Assembly: GCA_020628095.1 (NCBI GenBank)
Contig: JAHDFP010000014.1
Coordinates: 40,685 to 104,684, forward strand
Reading direction: 5' to 3'
From: Saprospiraceae bacterium
GTDB lineage: Bacteria > Bacteroidota > Bacteroidia > Chitinophagales > Saprospiraceae
Length of the DNA: 64,000 bases
The position numbers and the translations under genes were made by a program. Numbering within the stretch: position 1 is the stretch's first letter; each line of letters opens with the position of its first letter. Positions 26,504 to 35,518 of this stretch are shown here, piece by piece. The notes under the pieces were generated by a model. That model was not told the origin of the DNA. It saw nothing but the letters and a program-made list of their open reading frames with translations, and made no database searches.

Positions 26504-27563
26504 ACTGGACATACAATATCTAAGGGAAAACAACCTCATCCTTCTCGAATGTATCTCTGGGAGTAAGGCTTATAATCTGGATGTACCGACTTCTGACACA
26601 GATATAAAAGGTGTTTTCTATTTGCCCAAGAAATGGTTTTATGGATTTGACTATGTGCCTCAGGTCGCCAACGAATCTAATGATATTGTTTTTTACGAGG
26701 TGGGTAGATTTTTGGATTTACTAACTAAAAACAATCCAAACATCCTAGAATTATTAGAAACGCCAAAAGACAAAATTTTATTCAAAAGTACTTTGCTAGA
26801 CAAAATCAAAACAGAGGATTTCTTATCCAAGAAATGCAAAGACACCTTTGGAGGTTATGCATTTACTCAAGTGAGAAAAGCCAGAGGACTAAACAAGAAA
26901 ATGGTCAACCCGATAGATAAAGTAAAAAAGACCGTTATAGACTTCTCTTATATCTTGAACAAACAAGGGTCCTTACCTCTTAAGCAATGGCTACAGAAAC
27001 ATAACAAACAACAAGAGAGTATCGGGCTAGTCAATGTGCCGCATTTCAAAAACACCTATGGCGTCTATTATGACTATGATAATAGTCTAGGATATAAAGG
27101 GGTGATGAAAAAAGAAAGCGCAACGAGCGTCTTACTAAGCTCTGTTGCCAAAAACGAAGAACCCATTACACATTTACAGTTCAACCAAGATGGCTATATA
27201 AAATACTGTAAGGACTATAGAGAGTATTGGGATTGGGTAGAAAAAAGAAATGAAAGCCGATACGAAAACAATGTCCAACATGGCAAAAACTACGACTCCA
27301 AAAACATGATGCATACTTTCCGTCTCTTACAAATGGCAGAAGAAATATTATCGGAAGGAAAAATTTATGTATGGAGAAATGACCGACAAGAATTATTGAA
27401 AATAAGAAATGGCGAATGGCAATATGATGAACTTATAACCATGGCTGACGAAAAAATGAAAAGAGTAGAAAAAGCCTATCAAGATTCTGATCTACCAGAA
27501 GAACCAAACTCAGAAAAAATAGAAAACTTACTGATAGAAATAAGAACAGCACTCTACAGATAA
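26493..27563 (+). CDS. Predicted nucleotidyltransferase (RlaP-like), second member
   Basis: 356 residues. Motif LECISGSKAYNLDVPTSDTDIKGVF (GSKAYNL at ~22-28, SDTDIKG at ~33-39) is again the GS...DxD nucleotidyltransferase site. Central and C-terminal helices (AFTQVRKARGLNKKMVNP, MMHTFRLLQMAEEIL) are typical of the RlaP/YcgL branch. The best start is TTG at 26493, which overlaps the end of the first nucleotidyltransferase by 11 bp; no ATG lies in frame before the active-site motif. Two non-identical nucleotidyltransferases in an overlapping pair suggest either a heteromeric enzyme or two consecutive steps. Function not assigned. Confidence 0.8.
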   Translation: MKTKLDIQYLRENNLILLECISGSKAYNLDVPTSDTDIKGVFYLPKKWFYGFDYVPQVANESNDIVFYEVGRFLDLLTKNNPNILELLETPKDKILFKSTLLDKIKTEDFLSKKCKDTFGGYAFTQVRKARGLNKKMVNPIDKVKKTVIDFSYILNKQGSLPLKQWLQKHNKQQESIGLVNVPHFKNTYGVYYDYDNSLGYKGVMKKESATSVLLSSVAKNEEPITHLQFNQDGYIKYCKDYREYWDWVEKRNESRYENNVQHGKNYDSKNMMHTFRLLQMAEEILSEGKIYVWRNDRQELLKIRNGEWQYDELITMADEKMKRVEKAYQDSDLPEEPNSEKIENLLIEIRTALYR

Positions 27564-27569
27564 CCCCAC

Positions 27570-28388
27570 TCACCTATCTACTAATATCTTCTCGACCACC
27601 CGATGACCATCATCGAGATCATCGATGACTATCAGGTAGGTACCAGATAAGAGACTGGTCAGTTCTATTTGCTTGGCATGATGTGATGACGTGACCAGCG
27701 TACCCGTTATATCCCAGATACTCGCCTTATAATTTGTTCCTGGGTCAGATTCTATATAGAGAATATCGCTGGCTGGATTGGGGAATAATCTGATCTCTGA
27801 CAGAGCTTGCTGTCCGTCTGTAGCCGTGGATACATTATGACAGAATACTGTCAATGCTTCGTAGCTAAGAGATTCGTTATTGGCCCATGTCTGTGCTGAG
27901 ATCACTACCCTCCCAGAGTCTAGATTACCGACGGGCGTTTTTATAATATCGGAATACCAGACGGTGCTGTCAGGATCATCTTCGGCATCGCCGAGCACGT
28001 TAAGGTAATATACGGAGTCATTCATGATGAGCTTGGCGGCTAAGAAGTCCCAGCAGTTTTCGCATGGACCAGAGGTAGAATTTTCTATATCGCCTGCGCA
28101 TATGTCCGCACCAAAACCACATTCGCCATGCCATTCCATATTGCCTGACCCGATCCAGCTCAGCCCGTTAGTATGCACCACCATACTTATACATATCGAG
28201 TCACAAGAAGAATAGTCAAACGCATGCGCCTCCTCTATTACCGCATCGGTGCCCGTAAAAGTATTGGATAAGTTATCTAGGAGGATGCGACCTGACGCGC
28301 AATCGGTCTGAGCGGAAAGTGTATAACAACTTGTAAGCACCGCCACGAAGACGACCATACACTGCAAGAACTTTGCGAACGAACTCAT
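27570..28388 (-). CDS. Secreted protein with T9SS type A sorting domain
   Basis: 272 residues. Signal peptide ending at TLSAQ, a Cys-containing central region (CESC, CGFGADICAGDIENSTSGPCENCW) rich in possible disulphides, and a C-terminal ~75 residues of the Por_Secre_tail type: LFPNPASDILYIESD, YKASIWDITGTLV, LLSGTYLIVIDD, EKILVDR. This tail directs secretion through the T9SS and is usually cleaved on the surface. The central region is not recognised. It converges on the nucleotidyltransferase gene with 6 bp between. Confidence 0.87.
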   Translation of the reverse strand: MSSFAKFLQCMVVFVAVLTSCYTLSAQTDCASGRILLDNLSNTFTGTDAVIEEAHAFDYSSCDSICISMVVHTNGLSWIGSGNMEWHGECGFGADICAGDIENSTSGPCENCWDFLAAKLIMNDSVYYLNVLGDAEDDPDSTVWYSDIIKTPVGNLDSGRVVISAQTWANNESLSYEALTVFCHNVSTATDGQQALSEIRLFPNPASDILYIESDPGTNYKASIWDITGTLVTSSHHAKQIELTSLLSGTYLIVIDDLDDGHRVVEKILVDR

Positions 28389-28644
28389 ATTTAATTCTTT
28401 GGAAAAGAAAATTACTAATAATCGTTACAAAATTTCGTTATCAGAAAAATCATGATCGCCAACCAGCTAGTTAAATAGAAATGTACTGGATTTTCTTTTC
28501 TATATAATCTAATAGCAGGAGTGTCATTCCAGCATATTCTCTATTTTTTCGTCCTAACATTGTAGGAGGTATTACCACGTTATAGTTGGTTTTTTATTTT
28601 TATAATAGACACCAAAATATTACCTTGGATTAACCTTAATTGTT

Positions 28645-29157
28645 ATGATGAATAATCTTTACTTAGTAGTATGCCTTTCTTTCTTAGTAACAGTAAGTTG
28701 CAAAACTGACTCTAACACATTCGATACTGATAAACTGAAAGGAAAGTACAAAGTCGATCTTATGCCCACCTTTGATGAGATTGCCAAAGAAGACGAAATA
28801 GAAGGCTTCTGGGGCAAGATGGCCGTGGGATTAACTAAGCTAGCGACGGCATCAGGCGCAGATATAGAGATGACCTTCTACGATAATAATAAGGGTCTGC
28901 TAAAATTTGATGGCTTCTTAATTAATTTACTCAATGCCACTTCGGACAAGTCTAACAATAAAATAACTGAATTCAGTTATAAGGTAGAACAAGATTCTAT
29001 TTTATACATGAAAAAGCAAGGTGAGCCTGATTATAAAAAGTGGGCCATCATCCATACCTATAGCGAACATTATGATTATCTCAAGTTTATTGTCGTCGGA
29101 GAATCAAAGAAGGATACTTTCTACTTTGATCTGGCTAAGGTGGACGCTGGGCAATAA
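28645..29157 (+). CDS. Hypothetical lipoprotein
   Basis: 170 residues with lipobox VTVSC after a hydrophobic leader. Mature sequence LKGKYKVDLMPTFDEIA and the beta-rich remainder resemble small lipoproteins of Bacteroidota with a lipocalin-like fold, but no family can be named. Two adjacent ATG codons (28645, 28648) could each be the start. It is a single gene, convergent with the following one across 65 bp. Confidence 0.6.
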   Translation: MMNNLYLVVCLSFLVTVSCKTDSNTFDTDKLKGKYKVDLMPTFDEIAKEDEIEGFWGKMAVGLTKLATASGADIEMTFYDNNKGLLKFDGFLINLLNATSDKSNNKITEFSYKVEQDSILYMKKQGEPDYKKWAIIHTYSEHYDYLKFIVVGESKKDTFYFDLAKVDAGQ

Positions 29158-29222
29158 GGAAGACAGATTCTCAGTCCGTGTCCCTTTCTGTGACAATTAT
29201 AAATATGCAAGACTATATCTGG

Positions 29223-30143
29223 TCAATCAAAATATAAAGTATAAAAGTTCTTATCAATTAATTTATGGATATTGCTTAAGTCCAACTTATCATTACCTGT
29301 GATCTTAAAATAGTCTAAATGATCTTGCTTGTCTATCGAAACTATCATGATAGTCCCGAGTACATCATTAGATATGTCATAGCTATAGATTGTTGAATTT
29401 TGAAATCTATTATTAATCTCAGGCTTGTAATCTTTTTTTATGTCTGGATTTACCTTCTTAGCCTCTGATCTTAAATACCTTATGATTTCAGTCCTACTCC
29501 TATTTTCTATAGGCCTATATTCTACTACAAGGCTATCCTCACTTTCAGTAGGATTTAGCCCATCACGAGTTAACCCGACTGTCTCAAAGTCAATGTGGAA
29601 ATAAGCTCTCACAAGTTCCTTGTCATCCAAAGAATTAGTCCTAGACAAATCTTCTTCTCCTATAACCAAGGTCTTAATACACTTATGGATAAAACTCTTG
29701 TACTTTGACCCTGTATCCTTATGATAAAAGGCGCTAACGGTATATTTCTCATCTTCCAACTCAAAAGCCAAGTTATATTGCACTGTCCTTGTTCTCTTAT
29801 CAAAAAACTTTACTAACAATCCGATCTCTTCACCTTGATAATAAATCGGCCTTCTATCAGATAGACTTATATCCTTAAATCTCAAGGCGCTATCCGAATA
29901 ACCAGATGCAAAATCTTCAATACTCTGATAGATTCGTTTCACAGAAATAGAGCTCGCATATTTGGGAGCCTGATACCCTACATAGGAGTCTGCCTTCTTA
30001 TATCCTTCTGGCTGCAAAATCCATATTCCGTCTGTCAAGTGTACATGTGACTCACTTATCTCATCATTAATATTAAAGCGCCATTCGTTGACACAACCTA
30101 AATAAACAAGAAGAATGAATCCGAAGAAAAGCAATTGTTTCAT
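29223..30143 (-). CDS. Hypothetical lipoprotein
   Basis: 306 residues, leader MKQLLFFGFILLVYLGC with lipobox. The rest is soluble and mixed alpha/beta with many acidic and basic residues; I recognise no domain. It is AT-rich (like 28.6-33.3 kb as a whole), suggesting an accessory segment. Probably in the envelope. Confidence 0.6.
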   Translation of the reverse strand: MKQLLFFGFILLVYLGCVNEWRFNINDEISESHVHLTDGIWILQPEGYKKADSYVGYQAPKYASSISVKRIYQSIEDFASGYSDSALRFKDISLSDRRPIYYQGEEIGLLVKFFDKRTRTVQYNLAFELEDEKYTVSAFYHKDTGSKYKSFIHKCIKTLVIGEEDLSRTNSLDDKELVRAYFHIDFETVGLTRDGLNPTESEDSLVVEYRPIENRSRTEIIRYLRSEAKKVNPDIKKDYKPEINNRFQNSTIYSYDISNDVLGTIMIVSIDKQDHLDYFKITGNDKLDLSNIHKLIDKNFYTLYFD

Positions 30144-30445
30144 TGGGGCAAAAAATTGTTTTATAATGAAAAGCTGATTAGACCTAAGTATAATCCATCG
30201 TTATAAATTTATCCATTTTGATTCATTAAATATAATTCTCGTCAGATATAAAAAAATACCGCTACAGAAAATAATAATAGATCAATGCTAATTACCAACT
30301 GAAAAAAAAGACAATCACCACCTTTCTTTCTCCTACAACTTCTCCCATTGCCTAGCTGGATAATATGACAATAATTGTATATTTATGAGGATGTCACCTA
30401 GTGGCGTCGCGTAAGAATAGAATAAAGTCGAAAAACCAAACTGTC

Positions 30446-31231
30446 ATGAAAACAATCTTAACATCACTTATGGTGTGTGTTGGGCTATATATGCATGCCC
30501 AAGACAATGTCAAAAAAGCCAAAACACAAACTCTCATCCACGAAGTCGTCGTCAATAAGTATGACTTTCTACACAAGGTCGTAGAGGATGATTTGCATGT
30601 ATTATATCCCAATGCCGTATTCGAGATTGTGGAGACGGCCCAGATAGATGGGACCGCACATTCCGTCATCAAGGCCACCTCTCTCATCAAAATGAAGAAA
30701 AGAGAAATTGACGCCAGTGCAGAGAAAATAAAGGAAGTCAAACTACACGAATACTATATCGTCAACTCATCATATCTATCTAATAACACCTCAGAGTACA
30801 CCCCTCGCGAATGGGACCTCCGCATCGGACTCACTGTTATCCCTGTCAAGCTCTATGCTTTCCATAATGATAATGGCTCATTGGATTTTACGTCCAGCAG
30901 TATATCGCAGGGCGCCTCCATCGGCCTGGCCCATCAGTTTAGCAAGCGAAAATCTAACCTCTGGATGATCTACAGTTTCAGTATGAATTTTACCAAAATC
31001 ACACCGCGACGGGATGACTTTATTAACGATTCCTACGAGGGGAACGACCTCGCTGCCCTATCCCCTGCCCTCGGTGTCAGTGTCAACTATCGGGGCGCAG
31101 AATTTGGACTGTTCGTGGGCAAAGACTTTCTACCTGGTACTGCTGCCGCCGACTGGAAACTCAATGGAGAGACCTGGTTTTCGCTGACCATCGGGACGTC
31201 ATTTAATGCGAGTGTGAGGAAGGATAAGTGA
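30446..31231 (+). CDS. Hypothetical exported protein with beta-barrel-like C-terminus
   Basis: 261 residues from the ATG at 30446, which opens a clean signal peptide (MKTILTSLMVCVGLYMHAQ). A GTG 45 bp upstream in the same frame would add a charged tail and is rejected. The C-terminal half consists of alternating strands (LRIGLTVIPVKLYAF, ASIGLAHQF, LWMIYSFSMNFTKI, AEFGLFVGKDF, FSLTIGTSFNASV), as in small outer-membrane barrels. No name can be given. GC-richer than its neighbours on both sides. Confidence 0.6.
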   Translation: MKTILTSLMVCVGLYMHAQDNVKKAKTQTLIHEVVVNKYDFLHKVVEDDLHVLYPNAVFEIVETAQIDGTAHSVIKATSLIKMKKREIDASAEKIKEVKLHEYYIVNSSYLSNNTSEYTPREWDLRIGLTVIPVKLYAFHNDNGSLDFTSSSISQGASIGLAHQFSKRKSNLWMIYSFSMNFTKITPRRDDFINDSYEGNDLAALSPALGVSVNYRGAEFGLFVGKDFLPGTAAADWKLNGETWFSLTIGTSFNASVRKDK

Positions 31232-31403
31232 TGGGGTGCGGGTGAAAGACTAGGATTTTGCAAGCGTCTTGTCCGCCATGAATATGCATAGAAGTAGGAA
31301 TTTTAGGCGAACTCAGTAATTAGTCGTTGAAAATGTCTGAGATAAGAAATCGCAATCTCCAAGGAGCACTTATATTGGATATTGAATAAAAACTAATGGC
31401 TTT

Positions 31404-32636
31404 ATGAATAAAGCAATCCTAATATTTTTGTTACTCTTTGCTAAAAGTGTGTGTTCTCAGCACTGCAAGTTAAACCTAAGCACAACAAAAAAAATAGAAG
31501 CTAAATCATTCTGTAGCTTCACAGCCTGCGACGACTCTCTTGCCATTTACGAACACTTTCCGATTTCTAGAATAGAAGTCAAATCATTAAAACTTAGATG
31601 GACTCTATTTGAGGACAATGATGGCACCAATTCCATAGATGATGACTTAGTAACTAATTACATGGGTATTCTTAATGAAGTTTTCGAACCTTATAAATTT
31701 AGATTTGAATTGTTTTCTATAGAGACTCAAAGAAACACACTGGTAAATCATGCGAGTATAACAACTTGGCAAGACAGCATATCTTTTTACAAACCTTATG
31801 TTAAGCACGCAGAGGATGTCATAAACATTTTGGTAACCAAGGATTTTGACTTTTGGGACGATAGTGCGTTCGCAACATTTCCATTTGATATACCAGAATT
31901 AGAATATACAACCTATCCAGAAAGAAGAGGAGTCATTGTAATGAACCAAAAGTTATTACAACCCGATTTTGAGGGATATTTATCAATTATACCTCACGAA
32001 TTTGGGCATCTGTTCGGGTTATTTCATGTTGACTTTTATAATTCTGAATGTGGCGAATCATGCAACGAATCTGTTAATCTCGACAACACCAAAGTGGCAA
32101 AACTTCCATATAACTCTGGTGACTTTATAAGAGACACGCCTCCTATGGGAGAGTCCCGTATATTACAAGAATTAGAAATCTATTGTGACAACCCTATAGA
32201 TACTGTCATCACAGATGAATGCACAGATCTTCCTTTATATGACCAATTTCCTAACATGACTAACTACATGAGTAATTTCGTAAAATGTCAAAACCATTTT
32301 ACTGAAGAACAAACTTTAAGAATGCATTGCTTCGTAGAAACCTACTATCCTCAATATATCAATAATGAATTAACCTCTACGACCAAAATTGATGCAGAAA
32401 ATAACTACGAACTAGTGCCTAATCCGGCAACTAATGTCATTCGTATAAATAGTAAAAATAGCACTGTACCCAAACGCATGAGTATTTATAGTCAACAACG
32501 TCAATTAGTTGAGAGGTTCGAAAACATAGAATCACTCTCAATGGACATCTCCTCATATTTTGCAGGAATGTACTTTGTCATTATCCAAGGTGAGAAAGCT
32601 ACAAATAAGCAATTGCTAAAATTCGTAAAGCAATAA
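31404..32636 (+). CDS. Pappalysin-like zinc metalloprotease with T9SS type A tail
   Basis: 410 residues. Signal peptide (MNKAILIFLLLFAKSVCSQ), then a metzincin catalytic domain with HEFGHLFGLFH at 198-208 (three zinc histidines and catalytic glutamate) and a Met-turn region around FPNMTNYMSNF. Several cysteines (CGESCNES, CDNP, VITDEC, CQNH) fit pappalysin-type disulphides. The C-terminal ~75 residues are a Por_Secre_tail (ELVPNPATNVIRINSKN, MSIYSQQRQLVERFE, YFAGMYFVIIQG, QLLKFVKQ). It should be exported by the T9SS and act on proteins outside the cell. Substrate unknown. Looks intact. Confidence 0.88.
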   Translation: MNKAILIFLLLFAKSVCSQHCKLNLSTTKKIEAKSFCSFTACDDSLAIYEHFPISRIEVKSLKLRWTLFEDNDGTNSIDDDLVTNYMGILNEVFEPYKFRFELFSIETQRNTLVNHASITTWQDSISFYKPYVKHAEDVINILVTKDFDFWDDSAFATFPFDIPELEYTTYPERRGVIVMNQKLLQPDFEGYLSIIPHEFGHLFGLFHVDFYNSECGESCNESVNLDNTKVAKLPYNSGDFIRDTPPMGESRILQELEIYCDNPIDTVITDECTDLPLYDQFPNMTNYMSNFVKCQNHFTEEQTLRMHCFVETYYPQYINNELTSTTKIDAENNYELVPNPATNVIRINSKNSTVPKRMSIYSQQRQLVERFENIESLSMDISSYFAGMYFVIIQGEKATNKQLLKFVKQ

Positions 32637-32725
32637 TGGCGAAAAATACTAATTCCAAGGATAAATAACTAAACATAGAAAAATACAAAAACCATCTTAC
32701 ACACCAAAGTGTTAGAATAATACCA

Positions 32726-33343
32726 GTGCTTAAATCAACTTATATAGAATTACTTAAAAGCCACCAAGCAAATTCCGAGGCCATAGATACTCTATGGCAA
32801 GAAATAACTACAAATTACAGCAATCAAAATCGACACTATCATAACCTACAACATATAGAAAACCTCCTTATGGAATTAAGGAACGTGGAAGAGAAAATAG
32901 ACAATTGGAAGGTCATTTTGTTCTCTTTATTTTACCACGACATTATCTATAAAACAACTAAAAAAGACAACGAGGAAAAGAGCGCCATTCTTGCCACAAA
33001 AAGAATGACTCAAATAGGAGTCAATAATCGAGATATTCAACTATGCTATCAACAAATAATTGCCACGAAAAATCACAGAGAAAATTCAGATTCTGATACC
33101 AACTATTTTACAGACGCCGACCTATCTATCCTGGGGCAGAACTCTAGCGTATATAATACTTATTGCCAGAATATAAGAAAGGAATATGCCATCTACCCAA
33201 CCTTCCTATACAATAAAGGAAGAAAAAAAGTCATCAATCATTTTCTGAGTCAGGCGAGTATCTATAAAACCACTCACTTCTTCGAAAAATATGAAACTCA
33301 AGCTAAATCCAATCTTACTTTAGAGCTAAAGCGATTAGTATGA
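32726..33343 (+). CDS. HD-superfamily phosphohydrolase-like protein
   Basis: 205 residues beginning with a GTG codon at 32726 (no ATG further upstream in frame). RHYHNLQHIENLL (~37-49) and LFSLFYHDIIYK (~66-77) give the H...HD metal-binding pattern of the family COG4339 of predicted metal-dependent HD hydrolases; YFTDADLSILG supplies a further aspartate. These enzymes act on nucleotides or phosphoesters. It could belong with the nucleotidyltransferase pair 5 kb upstream as nucleotide-metabolism cargo, but that is speculation. Its stop is 2 bp from the disrupted gene on the opposite strand. Confidence 0.75.
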   Translation: MLKSTYIELLKSHQANSEAIDTLWQEITTNYSNQNRHYHNLQHIENLLMELRNVEEKIDNWKVILFSLFYHDIIYKTTKKDNEEKSAILATKRMTQIGVNNRDIQLCYQQIIATKNHRENSDSDTNYFTDADLSILGQNSSVYNTYCQNIRKEYAIYPTFLYNKGRKKVINHFLSQASIYKTTHFFEKYETQAKSNLTLELKRLV

Positions 33344-33469
33344 GGTCAAGTTTGTTGCATCTTCTGTTCCGCCTCAAATTCGCCAATAAACAAGGCTCTC
33401 CCAAAAGAAAAAAATAAATATAGCATTCCTATTCCCGCCCCAAAACAGAAATGGAACATTAAGAATAAA

Positions 33470-33492
33470 GGCAATGACTAACCTGTGAGACC
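33470..33492 (+). repeat. IS1595 left terminal inverted repeat
   Basis: Begins GGCAATGACTAACCTGTGAG; exact reverse complement of 35496-35518. Target duplication AGAATAAA lies just outside (33462-33469). Confidence 0.96.
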
Positions 33493-33635
33493 ACAGATTA
33501 TAAAAAAAAGAGTACCTTTTAATTTATTGTTTTTTTGAATTATGGATAAATGGTACTTTGATTTAGACGTAAAAATAATGGGACTGATTTGCGGTTTTGG
33601 TGAAGGATTTTTTTATTTGTCTCCCTTGCTTCTTG

Positions 33636-34058
33636 TCATTTTAATAGAGTTAAATAGGCAATAATAGTTCCTATTACCATGAGTATTAATACTCCAATCT
33701 TTTGATATTTGTCAAATTTGTTTTTTCTAATAGACTCAGATTCTATTTCAAATTTTCTATTAAGAAAGGCTTCTTCTCCTTTTTCTTCTAATCTGTATGT
33801 GACATATTGAGTGCCATCATTAGGAAAGCTGGACTTGACAAACCCCCCAATAGTGAGTTCCCTCATACAGGAGACTTTAATATCATAAGGGCATTTTAAT
33901 TTTGTAAGTGTCGCAATCTTAGATGAACTTAAGTAATTATCGTTTGGGTCGTTCGACGTTAAGGACTTTTTTCTCCAATGCTCATATAGAACACTCAAAA
34001 TGCGATGTTTAATTAATGCCTTATTGCAACAATATTCTTTGGCGATTTTCTTAATCAT
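33636..34058 (-). CDS. IS passenger protein with predicted winged helix and C-terminal membrane anchor
   Basis: 140 residues. The N-terminal two thirds (IKHRILSVLYEHWRKK, LSSSKIATLTKLKCP, LTIGGFVKSS, YRLEEKGEEAFL) look like a winged-helix DNA-binding fold of the PadR/ArsR style; the end (IGVLILMVIGTIIAYLTLL) is a single membrane helix. Its ATG shares the A of the preceding gene's TAA (TAATG), so the two are translationally coupled. It lies inside the insertion element. Role unknown; a membrane-anchored DNA-binding passenger is unusual for an IS. Confidence 0.7.
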   Translation of the reverse strand: MIKKIAKEYCCNKALIKHRILSVLYEHWRKKSLTSNDPNDNYLSSSKIATLTKLKCPYDIKVSCMRELTIGGFVKSSFPNDGTQYVTYRLEEKGEEAFLNRKFEIESESIRKNKFDKYQKIGVLILMVIGTIIAYLTLLK

Positions 34059-34354
34059 TAGAATTGTCTATGAGTAGCTAAATGATAAAATAGTTCTAAG
34101 CCCTTCTGCATTTTTTCTTTTGCCTTAGATGTTCGATAGCTATTCGCATTAGCATAACCGAACATAGTGGCTATATCCGCATCTTTTAGACCAAGTTCTT
34201 TCTTAATCTCTTTCATAGGCTTCACATGGTGTTCATGGTTAATAGCTTGCTTTAGATGAGCATTGATACCGCCCTCCAAAATGATGTCTTTATCTGGCAG
34301 TTTTATGTTATGCTTTTTCTCAAGCTCTTTGCGCTTTTCTTCTGACAAGTTCAT
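34058..34354 (-). CDS. IS passenger protein, predicted HTH DNA-binding protein
   Basis: 98 residues. The central part (MKEIKKELGLKDADIATMFG, then YANANSYRTSKAKEKMQKG) reads as a helix-turn-helix with a recognition helix (NANSYRTSKAKEK), as in small phage and conjugative-element regulators of Bacteroidota. Its start overlaps the end of the transposase gene by 35 bp and its stop overlaps the start of the next passenger. Because the transposase promoter contains palindromes, this protein is the natural candidate for its repressor; that is inference. Confidence 0.7.
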   Translation of the reverse strand: MNLSEEKRKELEKKHNIKLPDKDIILEGGINAHLKQAINHEHHVKPMKEIKKELGLKDADIATMFGYANANSYRTSKAKEKMQKGLELFYHLATHRQF

Positions 34355-35267
34355 TCCAACTTAATGTTTTATTTGAGTTCGCTAAAGTTACATCGAATCT
34401 TGACCCTTCGCTCATTACTCGATTATTATATCTGAATGATGCCTCATTTACATAAGAGGCTAAATGCCAATCAGATATTTTAAAGTAAGTGCCTATGATC
34501 GTTCTTTTGAAGTGAGACCAAAAGTTTTCTATGTGGTTAGTGTGAATATCACCTCTTACATATTCACCAGCCGAATGCTGAACGACACCTCTTTGGTATT
34601 TCTTATTTAAGGCATTGTAAGCTCTCCATTCGTCAGTATATACCTTTATTCCTTCTTTGACTGTATTAGTTATAATTGGGAGTATTGCAGCACTTGTTGT
34701 ATTCACAACTGGCAGCGCATATACTTTGCCGTCTCTTTCCATAATTCCCAATACTGGCACTTTAGATTTCGTTGATCTGCCTTGTGCGTTTTTGATCTTT
34801 TTATTTGAATGCTTGTTTTTCTCTTTACCTCCTACGTAGGTTTCATCTATCTCTACAGGCTTATCAAAAAACGGTGCTTCTACTTTAAATACCTCTCTTA
34901 TTCTATGGAGCATGTGCCACGCTGACTTCTGAGATATTTTAAGATTCTTAGCTAACTGATGAGAACTAATACCTCTTTTGTGAGATGTAAACAAGTAGAT
35001 GCCAATAAACCATTTTAGCAATGGCAATTTTGAATCATGGAATATCGAACCTGTCTTAACGCTAAACTTTCTTGAGCATCCGTAACACTTAAATTGCTTT
35101 CTCTTACCATTCAACATCTTTACATTCTTACTACAGCACGTAGGGCATTCTGGCTCACCGTTCCACCTCAATTTTGCTAAATGCTCTTCGCACTTATTCT
35201 CTGAATCAAAATAGATAACTAACTCATAAAGACTATCAAAGTTGCGTATGGTATCGAATTGTTTCAT
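34320..35267 (-). CDS. IS1595-family transposase
   Basis: 315 residues. N-terminal zinc ribbon (CPTCCSKNVKMLNGKRKQFKCYGCSRKF, two CxxC pairs at ~39-62; here in parts: CPTC and CYGC), then the DDE domain with VEIDETYVGGKEKNK (first aspartate), VYTDEWRAYNAL (second aspartate) and HIENFWSHFKR (third position), the order seen in IS1595-type enzymes. Start ATG at 35267, 4 nt after a perfect -7 box. Full length and no frameshift, so probably active. The C-terminus overlaps the first passenger gene. Confidence 0.95.
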   Translation of the reverse strand: MKQFDTIRNFDSLYELVIYFDSENKCEEHLAKLRWNGEPECPTCCSKNVKMLNGKRKQFKCYGCSRKFSVKTGSIFHDSKLPLLKWFIGIYLFTSHKRGISSHQLAKNLKISQKSAWHMLHRIREVFKVEAPFFDKPVEIDETYVGGKEKNKHSNKKIKNAQGRSTKSKVPVLGIMERDGKVYALPVVNTTSAAILPIITNTVKEGIKVYTDEWRAYNALNKKYQRGVVQHSAGEYVRGDIHTNHIENFWSHFKRTIIGTYFKISDWHLASYVNEASFRYNNRVMSEGSRFDVTLANSNKTLSWNELVRRKAQRA

Positions 35268-35271
35268 GACA

Positions 35272-35324
35272 CAAATATAGGCAATTGCCTATTATTATGC
35301 AAATTTTTATAGGTTATTGCCTAT
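35272..35324 (-). promoter_or_regulatory. IS transposase promoter with two palindromic operators
   Basis: On the minus strand TTTG (35300-35303), 20 bp spacer, TATATTTG (35272-35279): a full match to the Bacteroidota -33/-7 promoter. A perfect 16-bp palindrome ATAGGCAATTGCCTAT (35277-35292) fills the spacer and overlaps the -7 box; a degenerate second copy ATAGGTTATTGCCTAT is at 35309-35324. The -7 box ends 4 nt before the ATG at 35267, implying a leaderless or nearly leaderless mRNA. Confidence 0.8.
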
Positions 35325-35495
35325 TTATTTAACATTTGCTCTTCCTTTTAAAAGAGTAATACTAATGTCTGATATACCAAAAAGAACTTTTGAAATGTCA
35401 AAAAGCAAAAAGATTGAATAAAAGAAAATTGCTTGCTGGACTATATCTAATTGATGCGTAAATATTTCTTTAGACTGTAAAGCCCCCACCTTCAC

Positions 35496-35518
35496 GGTCT
35501 CACAGGTTAGTCATTGCC
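35496..35518 (-). repeat. IS1595 right terminal inverted repeat
   Basis: Ends ...GGTTAGTCATTGCC; exact reverse complement of 33470-33492. Second target duplication AGAATAAA is at 35519-35526. Confidence 0.96.

Larger units (their letters stand above)
33470..35518 (-). mobile_element. Complete IS1595-family insertion sequence with two passenger genes
   Basis: 2049 bp. Perfect 23-bp terminal inverted repeats: left 33470-33492 beginning GGCAATGACTAACC, right 35496-35518 ending GGTTAGTCATTGCC. Flanked by identical 8-bp target duplications AGAATAAA at 33462-33469 and 35519-35526; 8-bp duplications are known for IS1595. It carries a transposase and two smaller genes on the same strand, with overlapping coding sequences. 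Intact ends, intact transposase and a clean target duplication mean a recent insertion. Confidence 0.96.

Noticed and set aside
27570..33343. One RNA-repair operon spanning the nucleotidyltransferases and the HD protein
   Set aside because: Genes in between run on both strands and encode secreted proteins and lipoproteins, so a single operon is not possible.
33542..33664. A 40-codon plus-strand frame inside the IS with a hydrophobic segment
   Set aside because: Too short, convergent with and overlapping the end of a passenger gene, no promoter or family.
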